Of a stretch of 64,000 nt of DNA, positions 34,133 through 45,196 are shown in pieces (the stretch's first letter is position 1; each line of letters starts with the position of its first letter). The DNA is from Eutreptiella sp. 'Long Island Sound 2002' (lineage: Eukaryota > Euglenozoa > Euglenophyceae > Eutreptiales > Eutreptiaceae). The notes beneath the pieces are model-generated. The model saw only the letters and a program-made list of their open reading frames with translations. It made no database searches and was not told where the DNA came from. The position numbers and the translations under genes were made by a program. The DNA lies in NCBI GenBank assembly GCA_964036045.1, contig OZ038379.1:107648025-107712024 (forward strand), written 5' to 3'.

Positions 34133-34359
34133 CAGGACTCTTTTCTTGGGCCTGATTTTGTTTCTAGTGCCAATGACACCATGTGATAGTAAGTTATATT
34201 GGACGAGTCCCAATTGGTGGCCACACAGAGTACTAGGTGCTCTGTGGATTCGGCAGTCCATTGTTATGGTATGGGGTGCCATACGGAACCGGCAATTGTA
34301 CATAGTGCGCATGCATTGCAAAAGTTGCATTTCTTTCAAATTTTCAATTTTTTTGTTGC

Positions 34360-34535
34360 AAATTTACACGACTTACCGCAAAACAAAATGATTTGCAAAA
34401 ACAAAAACACTCATTTGCAAAAAAAATCAATTTTTTTAAATATAATTTACACGACTTACCGCAAAAAAATTACACGCATTTGCCGAAAAAAATTACACGA
34501 CTTGGCGATTTTTTTGTACAAGAGTTACATTTTTC
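34360..34535. repeat. AT-rich tandem with TTACCGCAAAAA motif, second cluster
   Basis: The same family as the cluster at 32,950-33,245. ACACGACTTACCGCAAAA occurs at least twice, followed by TTACACGCATTTGCCG and CGACTTGGCGATTTTTTTG. The two clusters flank the foldback structure at 33.5-34.1 kb. Confidence 0.65.
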
Positions 34536-37500
34536 ACCCTTCGCTCAGACTTGATCTCCTGGTCCGCCGCTGCCCAGTCCACGTGGTCAGTCCCCCTTTG
34601 CCTTCCTGCTCCTCATTTTTCTTGACCTTTCTGCGGCAGTCCATAGGCTGCCCACTGTGCATGTGGGTGGAAACGATGTCCCAGTCAATGGTAGGCAGCC
34701 CATCAGCTTCCGTGCATCCAGCCACCACGTGTTGTACAAAATCGGCTCCAGAAGTAAACAGAAACACCCCCAGTGGAAGGACGTGTGGGGAGGAATTGCC
34801 ATAATGGCACGGATGCAAAGCCGATATGGACATGCGCACAGATGTATGTATGTATAGGAAGAACAGGTGGGTGTAATTTACAGCGGAGGCTGATTTCAGA
34901 AAAGGGCAGTGCCAATTTCTGAACCGCTCAATGATTGTAAAAGTTGCGACTTTCAACTTGTGTCTAACACGTGGTGTCTCCCTTGCCCCCTGCACTATGC
35001 CATTCTGTGGTACAGTGAAAAGTGTGAGGGGATTGCCAACCTGATCTTATCTTCCCCTTGTACCCCCACTCCTCTCAGCTCCATGGTCTTTGCCCCCTTC
35101 TTCATCCTCACCATGGAGGCACCTGCTTTGCAGGGATTGTCGTGGAGGGGTGCTTTTTCCAGTCCACCCGGCTGCTGCGGTCTTTTGTTGTCCTCCCCAG
35201 TTATCCGAAAGAACAGTCCGCAGAGGTCGCCTCGTGGGTCCCGGTCTGGTGCAATCCCAGGCCGCTCGGCTGGCAGCAACACAGGCACGTGCACAGAGAG
35301 CACAGACAGGGGCCGTTGGTGCGGCCTTCCGGTTTTCTTCGACGCTTGTGGAAGTGGATGTGATTCGCCACGGTTTTGCTGATGATGGGTTTCGATGATG
35401 AGTGGCAATGGATGGGTGATGGCGTGCAACTGCTGGTGGATGATAACTGATTGCTGCAGACGCACATTTGCACCGTCTCCAGTCCGGTCCAATCCAGTGA
35501 TCCACTGAGGGATTTGCATTCAAATGCTTTCTGTTATGCAGGCAAGGTTGCAGTGTGCGGGCAGCAGCAGGGATCAGCCATCGTGTCCATCTTCCTCGGA
35601 ATTTTCCTGTTTTCTTCTCCTTTCTGGCAACCTGCATTTTTGGTACCATTTTGGATGCCCTTGGAAGTGTCTGAGAGTGCTTTTTCTGCACCCGCAGCGT
35701 GCCCTGCGGCGCACAGTTCGTGTAGCTGTCTTCGAACAGGGGCATAGGTTAAAATTTTCATTGAGCAAAGAGAAATCATACTACATGATGGGATCACGTG
35801 GTGGTACGGTGGACAATGAAAGTGTTACAGTTCGCGCAACACCAGATGGTGCATTTTGCGAGAACGCTCTATCTGTCTTGAGAGCTTAAGGAAGTTCACA
35901 ACGTCTCAGCCACCGCCACACCATTTTTCTCATGCAAATGACCAACCCGCACTTACTCGTGAGGCCAAACACAATCCGAGCGAGGGAACAATAGCCGTGT
36001 TGTGACATGGATGGTCAAAGGACCAACGGAACCTGAAACCATCTCTGAGTGGTGACTGGGAAGAGATTGCTTGTTGCAGAGAGATTGCAACCATAAATGT
36101 AGGTGAGGAATGGGGTTGCTGCTCCGAAGCCAACACTTGAGGACATGGGGCAGGTAGTGTTGCGTAGCATGAGAGACGCCGCGCACCGACGCCACATAGA
36201 CGTAGCTGGAGCTTGCATGTTGTTGTGTGGACCCTGAGAACTATCAGCTTCCATCCACGGAACAGGGTTGGCCAAAAGGGGTTAGGCCCATGCTGTGCCA
36301 CACATCACCACGTGTTTCTCCTCATGAGGATATAGTGAATGCCCAGCTGCCGGGTGATGGGCTGCATGTCCTTGAAAGGGATTACCTTTCTCTTGCAGTT
36401 CCCCTTGACTTTGTCTGGGGCCAAGGCTCCCTGCAGGAGGGTCCTTTAGGAAAGATTTTTTTTTTAGGCCCCCGCAACCCGCTTGTTCATTGTGACTCAC
36501 CAACCACTGTGACTCAACCGCCAACCGCTGTCGGTCATGCACCAACCGCTCTCAGCTATGCACCAACCACCATCAGTTAAGCACAACCCACCACCCGTAA
36601 ACCGCCAATCGCCGTTGTTGTACCGCCAACCGACGTCGGTCCGCTGCCAGTTGAAACACACAAATACCGGAGGCAGTTTCTGTCCTTCTTTTTGCCTGGT
36701 CAACAAGTTTAGCACGTGTGGCCCTTGAGAATGTCCTTATCTCTTTGTTGACATATACCTCACCAGAAGCATGATACCTGTACCTGGAGCAAGGGCATCC
36801 TTGGCTAGTGCTGGCTGCCAGATACATTTTGTTCGTTCCACACCATCAGCACTTCCCATGAGGGTGAATCACCGATCAGAACCATTTTGTCACCTCTCGA
36901 GCTTGCATTATTTCGCCTCATGTTCTTCTCTTTTTTTTTTTGTAGTACAGTTCCGCAGTCCAACGCGATGAGTCCAAAACAGGAAGGGCCAGCCCATCAT
37001 ACAGGAGTTACCCACATCCCATAGGTCAGGGGGCTAGGCTGTTTTGTGGAGGGGCAGAGGTGTATATTGCGAAAAATACAAATACAAAAAATAAAATAAA
37101 TAAAATACAAATGAGACATAGAGGCTTCATGCGAGCGTTCGCCCCAGCTCAGGGCCCGGGGGCCAAGAAGCTACCGGGGGTGCTTTGCACTTGGGCAGCA
37201 GCCGGCGCTGGTATCCCATCACATGAAAAGGGAAGCAAAAACAGAAAAAGGTAGGCGGGGAGAGAGGTGCTGTCCACATCCTTGTGGTGGTTGTAGGTGT
37301 AAGTGCAAAAGGATGGGCCGACCCGGCAGTGGTCGGTTAAAAAATAGAAACAGAGAGTGGAACATACATGGGCAACAAGGAGGGGCGAAGGTGGGCAGGC
37401 TCTGGGCCAGTTTATAGGCACTGATTCATGCACGTTTCGTTCAACGGTCTGGCTGGGGTGTGCAGTACTCGGGGGGGGGGGGGGGGGGGGCAAAGGGCCG

Positions 37501-37965
37501 TGGCACAGGCCCAGGGAGCAAGGAACGTGACAGCAGTGAGAGTGCCCTCCTCTTGCGAGAACAGATCCACTTCAGTGTTTATAAGGGACAACCTGGGGAG
37601 GCCGCACGTTTCGTTAGCTCTGGTGTGTGCTGCAGACATTGACTGTTCGCAGTGCAGTCACTGGGCATGGCACTGCAAAAGGAAGGTGAAAGATCAGTAC
37701 AGCAGTGTCAAAGAGTGTAGCCTGCGGCCAAGAGGTGTATGAAACAAGGCCCTGATGGCCAGAGAGCAGTTAGCTTAAGGGTTTCGTCATGGCATTCTTC
37801 ACCGTTCTCAGGGCCTGAGAGGCAGAGGGTGCAGTGGGGGACATGGGGATGGCGGGGGGAGGGGGGCAGGGGCATTAGGGCTCGGAGCGGCGGGGCGCGC
37901 GCCACTCGGCGATGCGAAAAGCGCAGGGTCAGTGGGATGGAGGAAATGGTGTGTCCGTGGCGAGT
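34536..37965. other. Unassigned, low repeat content
   Basis: Balanced-composition sequence with many short ORFs on both strands and no recognisable domain. Local landmarks are a run of CAACC(A/G)CC(A/G)TC-like units near 36,500-36,650 (a short imperfect CACCAACC tandem), an A-rich stretch near 37,080, and a G20-type homopolymer near 37,470-37,490. Some of this may be intron or UTR of the kinase gene, but nothing in the sequence proves it. Confidence 0.4.
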
Positions 37966-37972
37966 GCCTTGT

Positions 37973-39212
37973 TTACAGAGTTAATGACTGTGTTCTGGTG
38001 CGATCCAACCGCCCGGCGCGCAGCGCGAAGGCCTCCCGGGTTGGCACAGAGCAAGCGGTAGAGGGACTTGGGCAATGCGAGGCGCGCAACGATACGCCGA
38101 TCCCTACGTTTGGCAGTGCCGCGCCACTGCAGCAGGAGTGACAGGTTCGGCCAGGCATGCAGCCAAGCATGGACAAGGGGGTGGGAGAGTGTACAGTGAG
38201 AAAGGGTACCATGGAGACTGAGATTTTGGCGGCAGTGACAATGGGGGCACGCATGCTGGGGACTTCATCCCGCCAAAAAGTGGCGTAGTGGTGGTAGCTT
38301 GGCCTGGATTGGAGTCCAAAAAGCCATTTGTGCCATGCTAGCCGCTTGTGGCGGAGTGGACGCCATGAAATAAGGTGGAAATGGTCATGGGTATGGGTGG
38401 GGACCAAGTCTTGGGTCCATGTTTTGTCTGGGGGGAGGACTTGTTCGCCCGATCGGATGATGTCCCATCGTGTTGCCCTGGTTTGGGGTGAGGGTAGGGG
38501 TAGGGCAGTGCCAAGTTTGGCGTACCGGTCCGATATTTCATTGAAGTCATGCCCTACGTGCTTTTCCACCCAGTCCAGGCGTTGTTTGCGTTCTATGATA
38601 GACACCCGCACTTTCTGCACCCAGTAGGACTGTCGGACAGGGAGTTTTCGACTGTTGGCCGCCGCGATAGCACCTTGGCAATCCAGTCGAATGCACTGTC
38701 CATCGGGGGAGAGGGAAGAACCGAGGAGTATGCCTACGAGTTCTGCTTTGTAGGAGTTGGGCACGCGGGGCACACAGTAGACGGCAATCTCGCCGCCGGG
38801 GAGGACGGTGAAGGCACCGGACACTGGGGGGGTCACCAAGCTTACTGCCATCTGTGTAGGTGGCGTCCGGCTGAGAGTGGTGGGGTAGGAGGTATACAGT
38901 GAGGCCAGCGATGGTGGGGACAGCCGTGGCTTCAGGGATATCGGACTGTGCCTGCCACATCACTGGCAGGGGGGTGGTGGGGGCGGCGGTTGGGGTCTCC
39001 AATTTGCTCACGGCAGACATAAAAAGGTTGTAGGGGGACAGGGGAGAGGCAGAGCGCGAGGTAGAGAATTCAGGGAGGCTGGCGTTGTGGTGGAGGGCAT
39101 CGAGGAGCCGGTTGGGGTGCAGGACAAGGAAGTAGGCAAGGCCAAGGCCATGGCGCCGGTGTGTGTACAGGGTCTTTTTCGCTACCAGTGGGGGCGGACC
39201 TGGTGAATACAA
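37973..39212 (-). pseudogene. LINE (non-LTR retrotransposon) 3' end with RNase H domain
   Basis: Minus-strand coding in two frames. The first part (39,212 to about 38,840) ends in DATYTDGSKLGDP, the first strand and catalytic Asp of an RNase H. The domain continues one frame over with NSYKAELVGILLGSSL (Glu), RLDCQGAIAAANS (Asp) and LDWVEKHVGHDFNEISDRYA, which matches the closing helix with the last catalytic Asp. The frame change falls in a C7 run. After the domain, HKRLAWHKWLFGL and a C/H-containing tail follow. RNase H removes the RNA strand after reverse transcription. The reverse transcriptase and endonuclease portions are absent, so the copy is 5'-truncated or rearranged at about 39.2 kb. 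Confidence 0.7.
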
Positions 39213-39465
39213 AAAAAACCCCCGTTTTGTACTAAAAAAACTCCCTGCTATGTACTAAAAAACCACCCGTTTTGTACTAAAAAAACCCCCGTTTTGTACT
39301 CGAAAATCTCTCTTTTTGCACAAAAAAAACCTCAGTTTGTACTAGAAAATCCCCCGCTTTGGATTAAAAAACCCCCGCTATGTATTAAAAAACCCCGTAT
39401 TGTATTCCAACCCCCCCCCCTTTTTTTACTAAAAAACCCTCCGCTTTGTATTAAAAAAGTAAGAA
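39205..39465. repeat. 22-24-bp tandem, TACTAAAAAACCCCCGTTTTG
   Basis: About 11 diverged units joined to the truncated 5' side of the LINE copy. Unit variants change the C-run (CCCCCG, CACCCG, CTCCCTG) and the TACTA/TATTA junction. A 75-codon forward ORF here is a repeat product. Confidence 0.85.
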
Positions 39466-40439
39466 AAAGTCACTACCATGTTTTTCTTGGGGTACTTAAT
39501 CCAGGCAAAACCCCCCCCTAATCCTTGGGAAGTAATGAAGACTAACATTTAATCATTTTTATCACTTTTTTGAGGCTTGAAGTACACTTTCTCAAAGTAA
39601 CTAGGGTTATAATCCTCGCTCCCCCATGAAGTTCACCCCTACCACTCAAGTGAGCGGACGTATCTTCCTTCATGGAGGTTATACCGAAATGAAATAGGCA
39701 CTTCATGCCTTGGGCCTTGTAGGTTAAGCCTAGTGGTCCCCCACCTCAGGAAGCCTATACTCAAATGCTTGTGCTACTTATTGTGGTTCTACTTTTTAAG
39801 TGATTCTGAATTCAGTTGCTTGGCCATGCTGGCCAAGCCATATCCTGTGTCTGGCCCAACTCCTATGCCCCTGCTACCTAACCAACTCCAGTGAATCAAA
39901 ATCAGTGCACATGAAGTGCTTGGAGCTATCCTTGAGGCCAAATTGCACCAAATTTTCTCTTTTACAATCATCTATTTTGTTGAATGCATTGTATTTAGAG
40001 TTGCTACCGTCTATACACTACATTTATTGTTATCTGCAGCCCTTCTGTGATACATTGGATTCCAAACCTATTCAGTGATTCGAGCCTTATCCTCTTCATG
40101 CTCTAGTTGCCGCTGTGGTCCTCTTTTTCAACTACAAAACATGCAGGATTTCATCAAAACCTTTAGGGCAATAATTGAGGATATTCTTTCCGGTAGCAGA
40201 GGCTTCTTGTGAGTACTTTTCGAACCGACCCTGAACAAAACTGAGCAATACACAATCTAAAATCCAAAAGCAGCCGAAGAACATGTCCCTCTCATCGGTG
40301 ACAATGTCATCAAGAACATATTCCATCAGGATTGTACAGCTGGCCACTAGGCTCAACCTCAATGAGCCTAGACTCATACTTGGGGTCGCATCTGGGTCTC
40401 AAGAAGGGCGGACGAAGAAGCGCCCAGCGAACTTGAAAC
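39466..40439. other. Unassigned, possibly 5' region of the gag element
   Basis: AT-richer unique-looking sequence without a recognisable ORF. It could contain the leader or LTR of the gag-bearing retroelement that becomes readable at about 40.44 kb, but no matching LTR was found on the other side. Confidence 0.35.
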
Positions 40440-41747
40440 AGTGGCACCCAGACTTGAACTTGGAGCGCCCGGAGTACCATCAACCACTGAGGCCTTAGCG
40501 GCCCGTGGTGACAGTCTGGAGCAATTTTGCACGCGCCTGCAGTCTCCCTTACCCGTTCGGTGTGTCCTGCCTCTTCGTCCACTATCGTTGAAGAGGACAA
40601 TGACATGAAGAGGCGCATGGATGAGTACATGCTACACAGGGACTATCACCAGTCAATACGAGAACCTTACCCGAAACCAATCCAAAGAGCCTAGCCTAGC
40701 CATGACCCATGGGAGCATGCATGTGGAGAGAGAATTTTCACTAGCCATGACCCATGAGAGCAAGTATGCACTTGAAGTGAGAATCCACAACCTTGAGGAG
40801 GGGATGGTGAAGAGCCCATCGACGCAATAGGATCTCATCCCTACAGTGACATGGACTCGTACAACTACTCGGGTCCCTTGACCGACCTAGCAAACACAAC
40901 TTCCCTACCGAGACGCTCCAGGTTCACCACACCACTATGCACAGAGCCTACGTGACTACCTCCCACAGCAACGAGAACACCAAAGGCATATCTAGCCTAC
41001 GAACGTCCACACCTCAGAGGCGGCATTTCTCGTACCCGAGGGCCAGCTGATGGTGCTCTCAACCGTCCGGCAGAACTGCGGGCCAAACTGTTATCTCGAT
41101 TCGAAGATCCGGATGCAACAGCCCTGTCTGAGACTGTAGGAGCCAAATTGGGTATCACTAGACACTTAGCAAAATCGGCAATGGCCTCACCTTCTCCGAG
41201 TCTGACCTCAATATCTCAAGAGAGCAAGGGTTTCCAGGCTCTTACCGAAGGTCACTTGCCCAAGTCCCTTTCACCCTCGCTCGCGAACAGTCCCCATCAC
41301 TGAGCAACATGATGTCCCAATGACTGTGGCCGAGAAGAGGGGACTAATGGCTTTAGCACCACTCGTTGGCAAATTTTCCCCCCCTTTGGATTCAACCTCA
41401 AGGGGTCGGAAGAGTAGCAAACCTATTGCCCAAGCGAACATCCAGCTGGAACTGCCGGAGTTCGATCCGAAAAATTCGCCAGAATGGGCAGAGGAATTTG
41501 CTGAATTTCTTTCATTGACTGGACAATCTCAACTGGATATGACCACTAAATGCTCGGTTCTGAAGCGTTCATGTAAAAAAAAATTTCTGCAGAAACATCT
41601 TAAACAAATTGTAGAAACGTGTTCGATCTGGGCCGAGGTTTTTCAACGTTTGGAGAAAACATTCCCCGTTTATGAGACGGATCTCAGTGTACGCACAGAG
41701 ATTGAGGAGCTTCCTATGCTCCCTGAATAACCCCCCGTTGCGCGTAT
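40440..41747 (+). pseudogene. Retroelement gag, left part (dinoflagellate-type), interrupted
   Basis: Gag-like coding appears in successive forward segments: APGVPSTTEALAARGDSLEQ (about 40.46 kb), TIVEEDNDMKRRMDEYMLHR (40.59 kb), ELRAKLLSRFEDPDATALSE (41.07 kb) and the open frame 41,320-41,730 with LELPEFDPKNSPEWAEEFAE and SVLKRSCKKKFLQKH. The last frame ends at a TAA at 41,728. The DIRS element begins 18 bp later. The protein resumes at 46,722 with YVCDLEYLFSRMN. Gag proteins package retroelement RNA. Several frame changes and stops show that this copy was already decaying. Similarity to dinoflagellate elements is from memory. Confidence 0.6.
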
Positions 41748-41775
41748 GCTGGCTCAGCTAGCACTACACAATCCC

Positions 41776-42095
41776 CATATATGGGCCAACTCCTTAAAAC
41801 CGGTTTGTTTTCTCTGTTTTCTGCTCATTTGGTGCCCTTTGCTACCTTTCATTGAAACGGGCACCCTCAAAATATACACAAAAATGGTATTATACATGAA
41901 AAATGAACTTTTGACCTCAAATACCCCCCATGGGGTTTGAACCCACACTCTACCAACCTTAGAGTTGTGTTTTTCCTCTAAGCTACGACCTGTCGTCGAC
42001 GATCTCAGAGAAAACCGTAGTATAATAAAAAATTTGGAAAATCAGTACTCCTTACATGCTCCAACCACTATTAACCTCCCATGCTCTTAAAACCG
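41776..42095 (+). repeat. DIRS left inverted terminal repeat
   Basis: The 320-bp reverse complement of 46,337-46,656. One substitution was noted (GGTATTATAC here against ATATTATAC-type in the partner). The 28 bases outside it (41,748-41,775) form the left terminal extension copied in the internal complementary region. Confidence 0.9.
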
Positions 42096-42195
42096 GTCAC
42101 GCGCTCACTGAGTTGTTCAACTAGTGATTTGCTGTACCCAGAGCTTTGATTTCTGATGCAATCCAAAATGTTTTAAGGATATAAATTTTAACAAA

Positions 42196-43182
42196 ATGAC
42201 AGAAGAAAATGAGACACTGGATTTTCACGAGTTCGTGCTGAAATTGCCGGATTCGGCGTGGAACCTGAGTTCTGAGTCGTTGGAACATGCAGCACAGTTG
42301 GCAAAGGAAGGCGCAATGAGTGGTCTCAGTCCTTGGCAGGCAGCGTCACTGTATTCCAAACTTACAGGAAAGAAAACACTGGCCACTGTCAAAGACACGA
42401 TGGCCTTGGTTCGTGATGCCTTACTCACCTTAAAGGGCGACGACATTGGCAGAACAGGAACGTCGTCGCATCGCGAAGACGTCTTCTTGGCATGCGAAAC
42501 TTTGAGCGGTCCCAAGGACCACGCTGGCCCCGCGTCGGACAAGGAGTCCACGTTCGTGTGGCGCGATGAGGTTCTGTCGCTCCCTTCACGCTTGTCTGCA
42601 CTCCTGGAAGAGCGAAAGGTTTTGCAAGACGAGTTTCGCAGAAAAAAGATGTTGAAGCACTTGCCAGTGTTCGACGAGTTCCATAGGGCAGCTGTTAATA
42701 ACGCGCCAACGCACAAACATCCAGCGGACGCAGAGAAGCGTCGTTGGGAACAACAGGTAAAAGACGCCATGCGAGTCCTGGGAGTAGTCTTAACACGCGA
42801 AGATGACACAACGGTAGCTCCGGAAGCACCTGTTTCATTGGTACTATGTGAACATTTGTTTGCAATGTTGGGTGCGTTGGACTACAGCATCCAAAGCTCC
42901 CGGCGAGTGGCAGTAGATAAACGGTTTGAACAACCTGCGATTGCACCAGAGTTACTCTCGAAGGATGACATGTCACTACTTCAGTCGCGCAACAAATTAC
43001 AAAAAGACCTGAGAGGCACGCGTTTCTCCCCTTACTCGCATCGTAGTTCTTTCCGTTCGTTTTCAACACGAGGTCGTTTTGATCCACGGAGATCTGGCAA
43101 AGGAGGCAAAGGCAAAGGTAAGGGTTTCACCCAAAGATTTGTGCCACGTAACGACAAGTTAGATGAACGACCACAGCAGTAG
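42196..43182 (+). CDS. DIRS ORF1, Gag-like
   Basis: A 328-residue protein that starts at the first ATG after the left inverted repeat (M-T-E-E-N-E-T-L-D-F). It is rich in helix-forming charged residues and ends in a basic tail rich in R, G and K (SFSTRGRFDPRRSGKGGKGK), as expected for an RNA-binding nucleocapsid protein. It overlaps ORF2 by 20 nt in a different frame, so ORF2 may depend on reinitiation or frameshifting. Position and tail, not domain homology, support the Gag-like call. Within the element its role would be to bind element RNA for reverse transcription. Confidence 0.7.
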   Translation: MTEENETLDFHEFVLKLPDSAWNLSSESLEHAAQLAKEGAMSGLSPWQAASLYSKLTGKKTLATVKDTMALVRDALLTLKGDDIGRTGTSSHREDVFLACETLSGPKDHAGPASDKESTFVWRDEVLSLPSRLSALLEERKVLQDEFRRKKMLKHLPVFDEFHRAAVNNAPTHKHPADAEKRRWEQQVKDAMRVLGVVLTREDDTTVAPEAPVSLVLCEHLFAMLGALDYSIQSSRRVAVDKRFEQPAIAPELLSKDDMSLLQSRNKLQKDLRGTRFSPYSHRSSFRSFSTRGRFDPRRSGKGGKGKGKGFTQRFVPRNDKLDERPQQ

Positions 43183-45196
43183 CTTGACTGTAGAGGATTT
43201 ATTGGCACCAGCCGTGTGCGTGCCACCGCCGATCCATCCCCACCTGCCACTCTATTTGCGCTGTCGTGCACAATTGCATGAATGGGAAACGTTGAAGGAC
43301 ACATACGCGGCGTCAGTGATTCGCAATGGGCTGCAGCTTGATTGGGTTGACGGTTTTGATCCGGATCGACCAACCGACGACTTCCGTCCTCGTTCTTCCC
43401 ACGCAGAGGTAACCGACCCTGAATTGGTAAAACACGTTTTGGATGCAGTGCAACAGGGTTGCATGGAATGCGTCGAGCGCAAAGACATTAAGTGTTGTGC
43501 AAGTATGTTCGCAGTGGACAAAGCGTCAGACGAGGCACATCCTGAGGGAGGCCGTCGACCTATCACCAATTTGAAGAACGTGAACCAGTTTGTACAGACC
43601 ACCTATTTTCGTTTGGTCACTCTGTGGGGCATTTTACCGTTCTTGAGACCCGGTCAGTATGCTTGCAAAATTGACCTGAAAAGTGCTTATTTTCACATGG
43701 GTATCCATCCGCGGGATCGACCTTATTTGGGGGTCTACGTCGACGGTGAATTTTACAGGTGGTGCGTTTTGCCGTTTGGATTAAACGTTGCACCACGGGA
43801 ATGGCAACGCCTCATGCAACCAATTTTAAATACCGTGCGTGAACGCGGAGCACTCGTTTGGGTCTACTTGGACGATTGGCTCATCATTGGCAATACTTAC
43901 CGTGAATGTCTGGAACACACACGTTTTTTGGTACAACTTTTGCATCGGTTGGGTATATTGGTCAATGTCCCAAAATCATGTTTGGAGCCGTCGCAAGAAA
44001 TTATAATGCTTGGTTTTATGCTGAACTTCAGGGAAGGATTCGTCGCGGTACCTCCAAAGCGCCTACAAGCAATTTTTCGGGACGTGAACAGACTGGCACA
44101 CAGTCACACACCATCAGTGAGGCGATGCGCCTCCGTTCTTGGAAGAATCCGTTCCTTGTTGTTCGCCATGCCCCATATCCGACTCCTCAGCGACGCCCTG
44201 GCGGTGCACGTGGCGGTGGCAGTCCAGGCTGGCTGGGAGGCAGACGTGGCGCTCCCGGAGCGCGTGTCACGTCAGTTGATGGATCTGGCGGACGAGTTAC
44301 ACCAGTGGAAGGGACGCACCTTCGTAGTTACCATGGGTCACGTCAGGGACATGTACTCGGACGCGTCGGATCTGGCGTGGGGCGGAGTCCTTCAAGGGAA
44401 TGCCCAAGCAGCGTTCGGTTGGTTCCTGAATCGAGAGGAACACATAAACGTCAAAGAGTTCAGGGGAGCCCTACTGACGATTCAAGCGTATGCGCTGAGG
44501 GACACCACGCTGCGATTTTTCACCGACTCAATGGTCCTTTACTGGTATCTCCGCAAGTGGGGAGGTCGCAAGCCGCGGTTCAACGCATTGATTCTCCAAC
44601 TGTGGAATTTTACACAAGCCAATCGCATCGAGATTCAACCGTTTTACGTGCACACCTCGGTAAATCCGGCGGACATTTGGTCTCGGCTTCGTTGGACACC
44701 GTCGGAGGCTACCTTCCCGTCGGACGTGTTGACTTGGATCCTGGAGGAGTTCAAAAGTTGGATTCAGCCGGAAATCGATTGGATGTCAAGGAGTTCCAAT
44801 GCGGTGTGCAGCAAGTTCGTCAGTCCGTGTCCTCAGCCGGGGGCTTACGCCATCGATGTCTTCTCCCAGAATCTAACTTTACTTTCACCGGGGTGGGTCT
44901 TCCCGCCGTTCAAGCACATACCTCAGTTGGTCAACCAAGTGTTGGAGTCACCAGGGGTGGAGGTTCTCATGGCTCTGCCGTACAGGCCGCGCGAAGTTTG
45001 GTGGAACCTATTGATGAAACACGTGAAGTTCGCAGTGAACACGTCGGAGTTCCGGTTGCAAATGCCAGACGGCACAGAGACACAACCACGTTTCGTGTTG
45101 ACCTTGGCGTATGTTTGCGTGAATACTATCAATTGCGAGGAGCTACCAACGAAGAGGCGACGCTCATCATCAATGAAATCGGGAAGGACACCTTGA
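43163..45196 (+). CDS. DIRS ORF2, reverse transcriptase and RNase H
   Basis: A 677-residue polyprotein. The RT palm shows KIDLKSAYFHMGIHP (first catalytic Asp), PFGLNVAPREWQRLM and the active-site YLDDWLIIG at about residues 234-242. RNase H follows with MYSDASDLAWGGVL (about residue 397), INVKEFRGALLTIQA, RFFTDSMVLYWYLRKW and VNPADIWSRL, which preserve the D-E-D-D set. The C-terminal third (AIDVFSQNLTLL, WVFPPFKHIPQLV, then PREVWWNLL) matches the conserved post-RNase H region of DIRS polyproteins. The enzyme copies element RNA into DNA and removes the RNA strand. No stop or frameshift is seen. The first ATG lies inside ORF1. The 3' end overlaps the recombinase ORF. Confidence 0.92.
   Translation: MNDHSSSLTVEDLLAPAVCVPPPIHPHLPLYLRCRAQLHEWETLKDTYAASVIRNGLQLDWVDGFDPDRPTDDFRPRSSHAEVTDPELVKHVLDAVQQGCMECVERKDIKCCASMFAVDKASDEAHPEGGRRPITNLKNVNQFVQTTYFRLVTLWGILPFLRPGQYACKIDLKSAYFHMGIHPRDRPYLGVYVDGEFYRWCVLPFGLNVAPREWQRLMQPILNTVRERGALVWVYLDDWLIIGNTYRECLEHTRFLVQLLHRLGILVNVPKSCLEPSQEIIMLGFMLNFREGFVAVPPKRLQAIFRDVNRLAHSHTPSVRRCASVLGRIRSLLFAMPHIRLLSDALAVHVAVAVQAGWEADVALPERVSRQLMDLADELHQWKGRTFVVTMGHVRDMYSDASDLAWGGVLQGNAQAAFGWFLNREEHINVKEFRGALLTIQAYALRDTTLRFFTDSMVLYWYLRKWGGRKPRFNALILQLWNFTQANRIEIQPFYVHTSVNPADIWSRLRWTPSEATFPSDVLTWILEEFKSWIQPEIDWMSRSSNAVCSKFVSPCPQPGAYAIDVFSQNLTLLSPGWVFPPFKHIPQLVNQVLESPGVEVLMALPYRPREVWWNLLMKHVKFAVNTSEFRLQMPDGTETQPRFVLTLAYVCVNTINCEELPTKRRRSSSMKSGRTP

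Noticed and set aside
43906-45089. N-terminal 390 residues of the recombinase frame as a real domain
   Set aside because: This part runs in another frame over the RT/RNase H coding region, is biased to R, G and S, and has no recognisable fold. The recombinase domain begins near 45,090.
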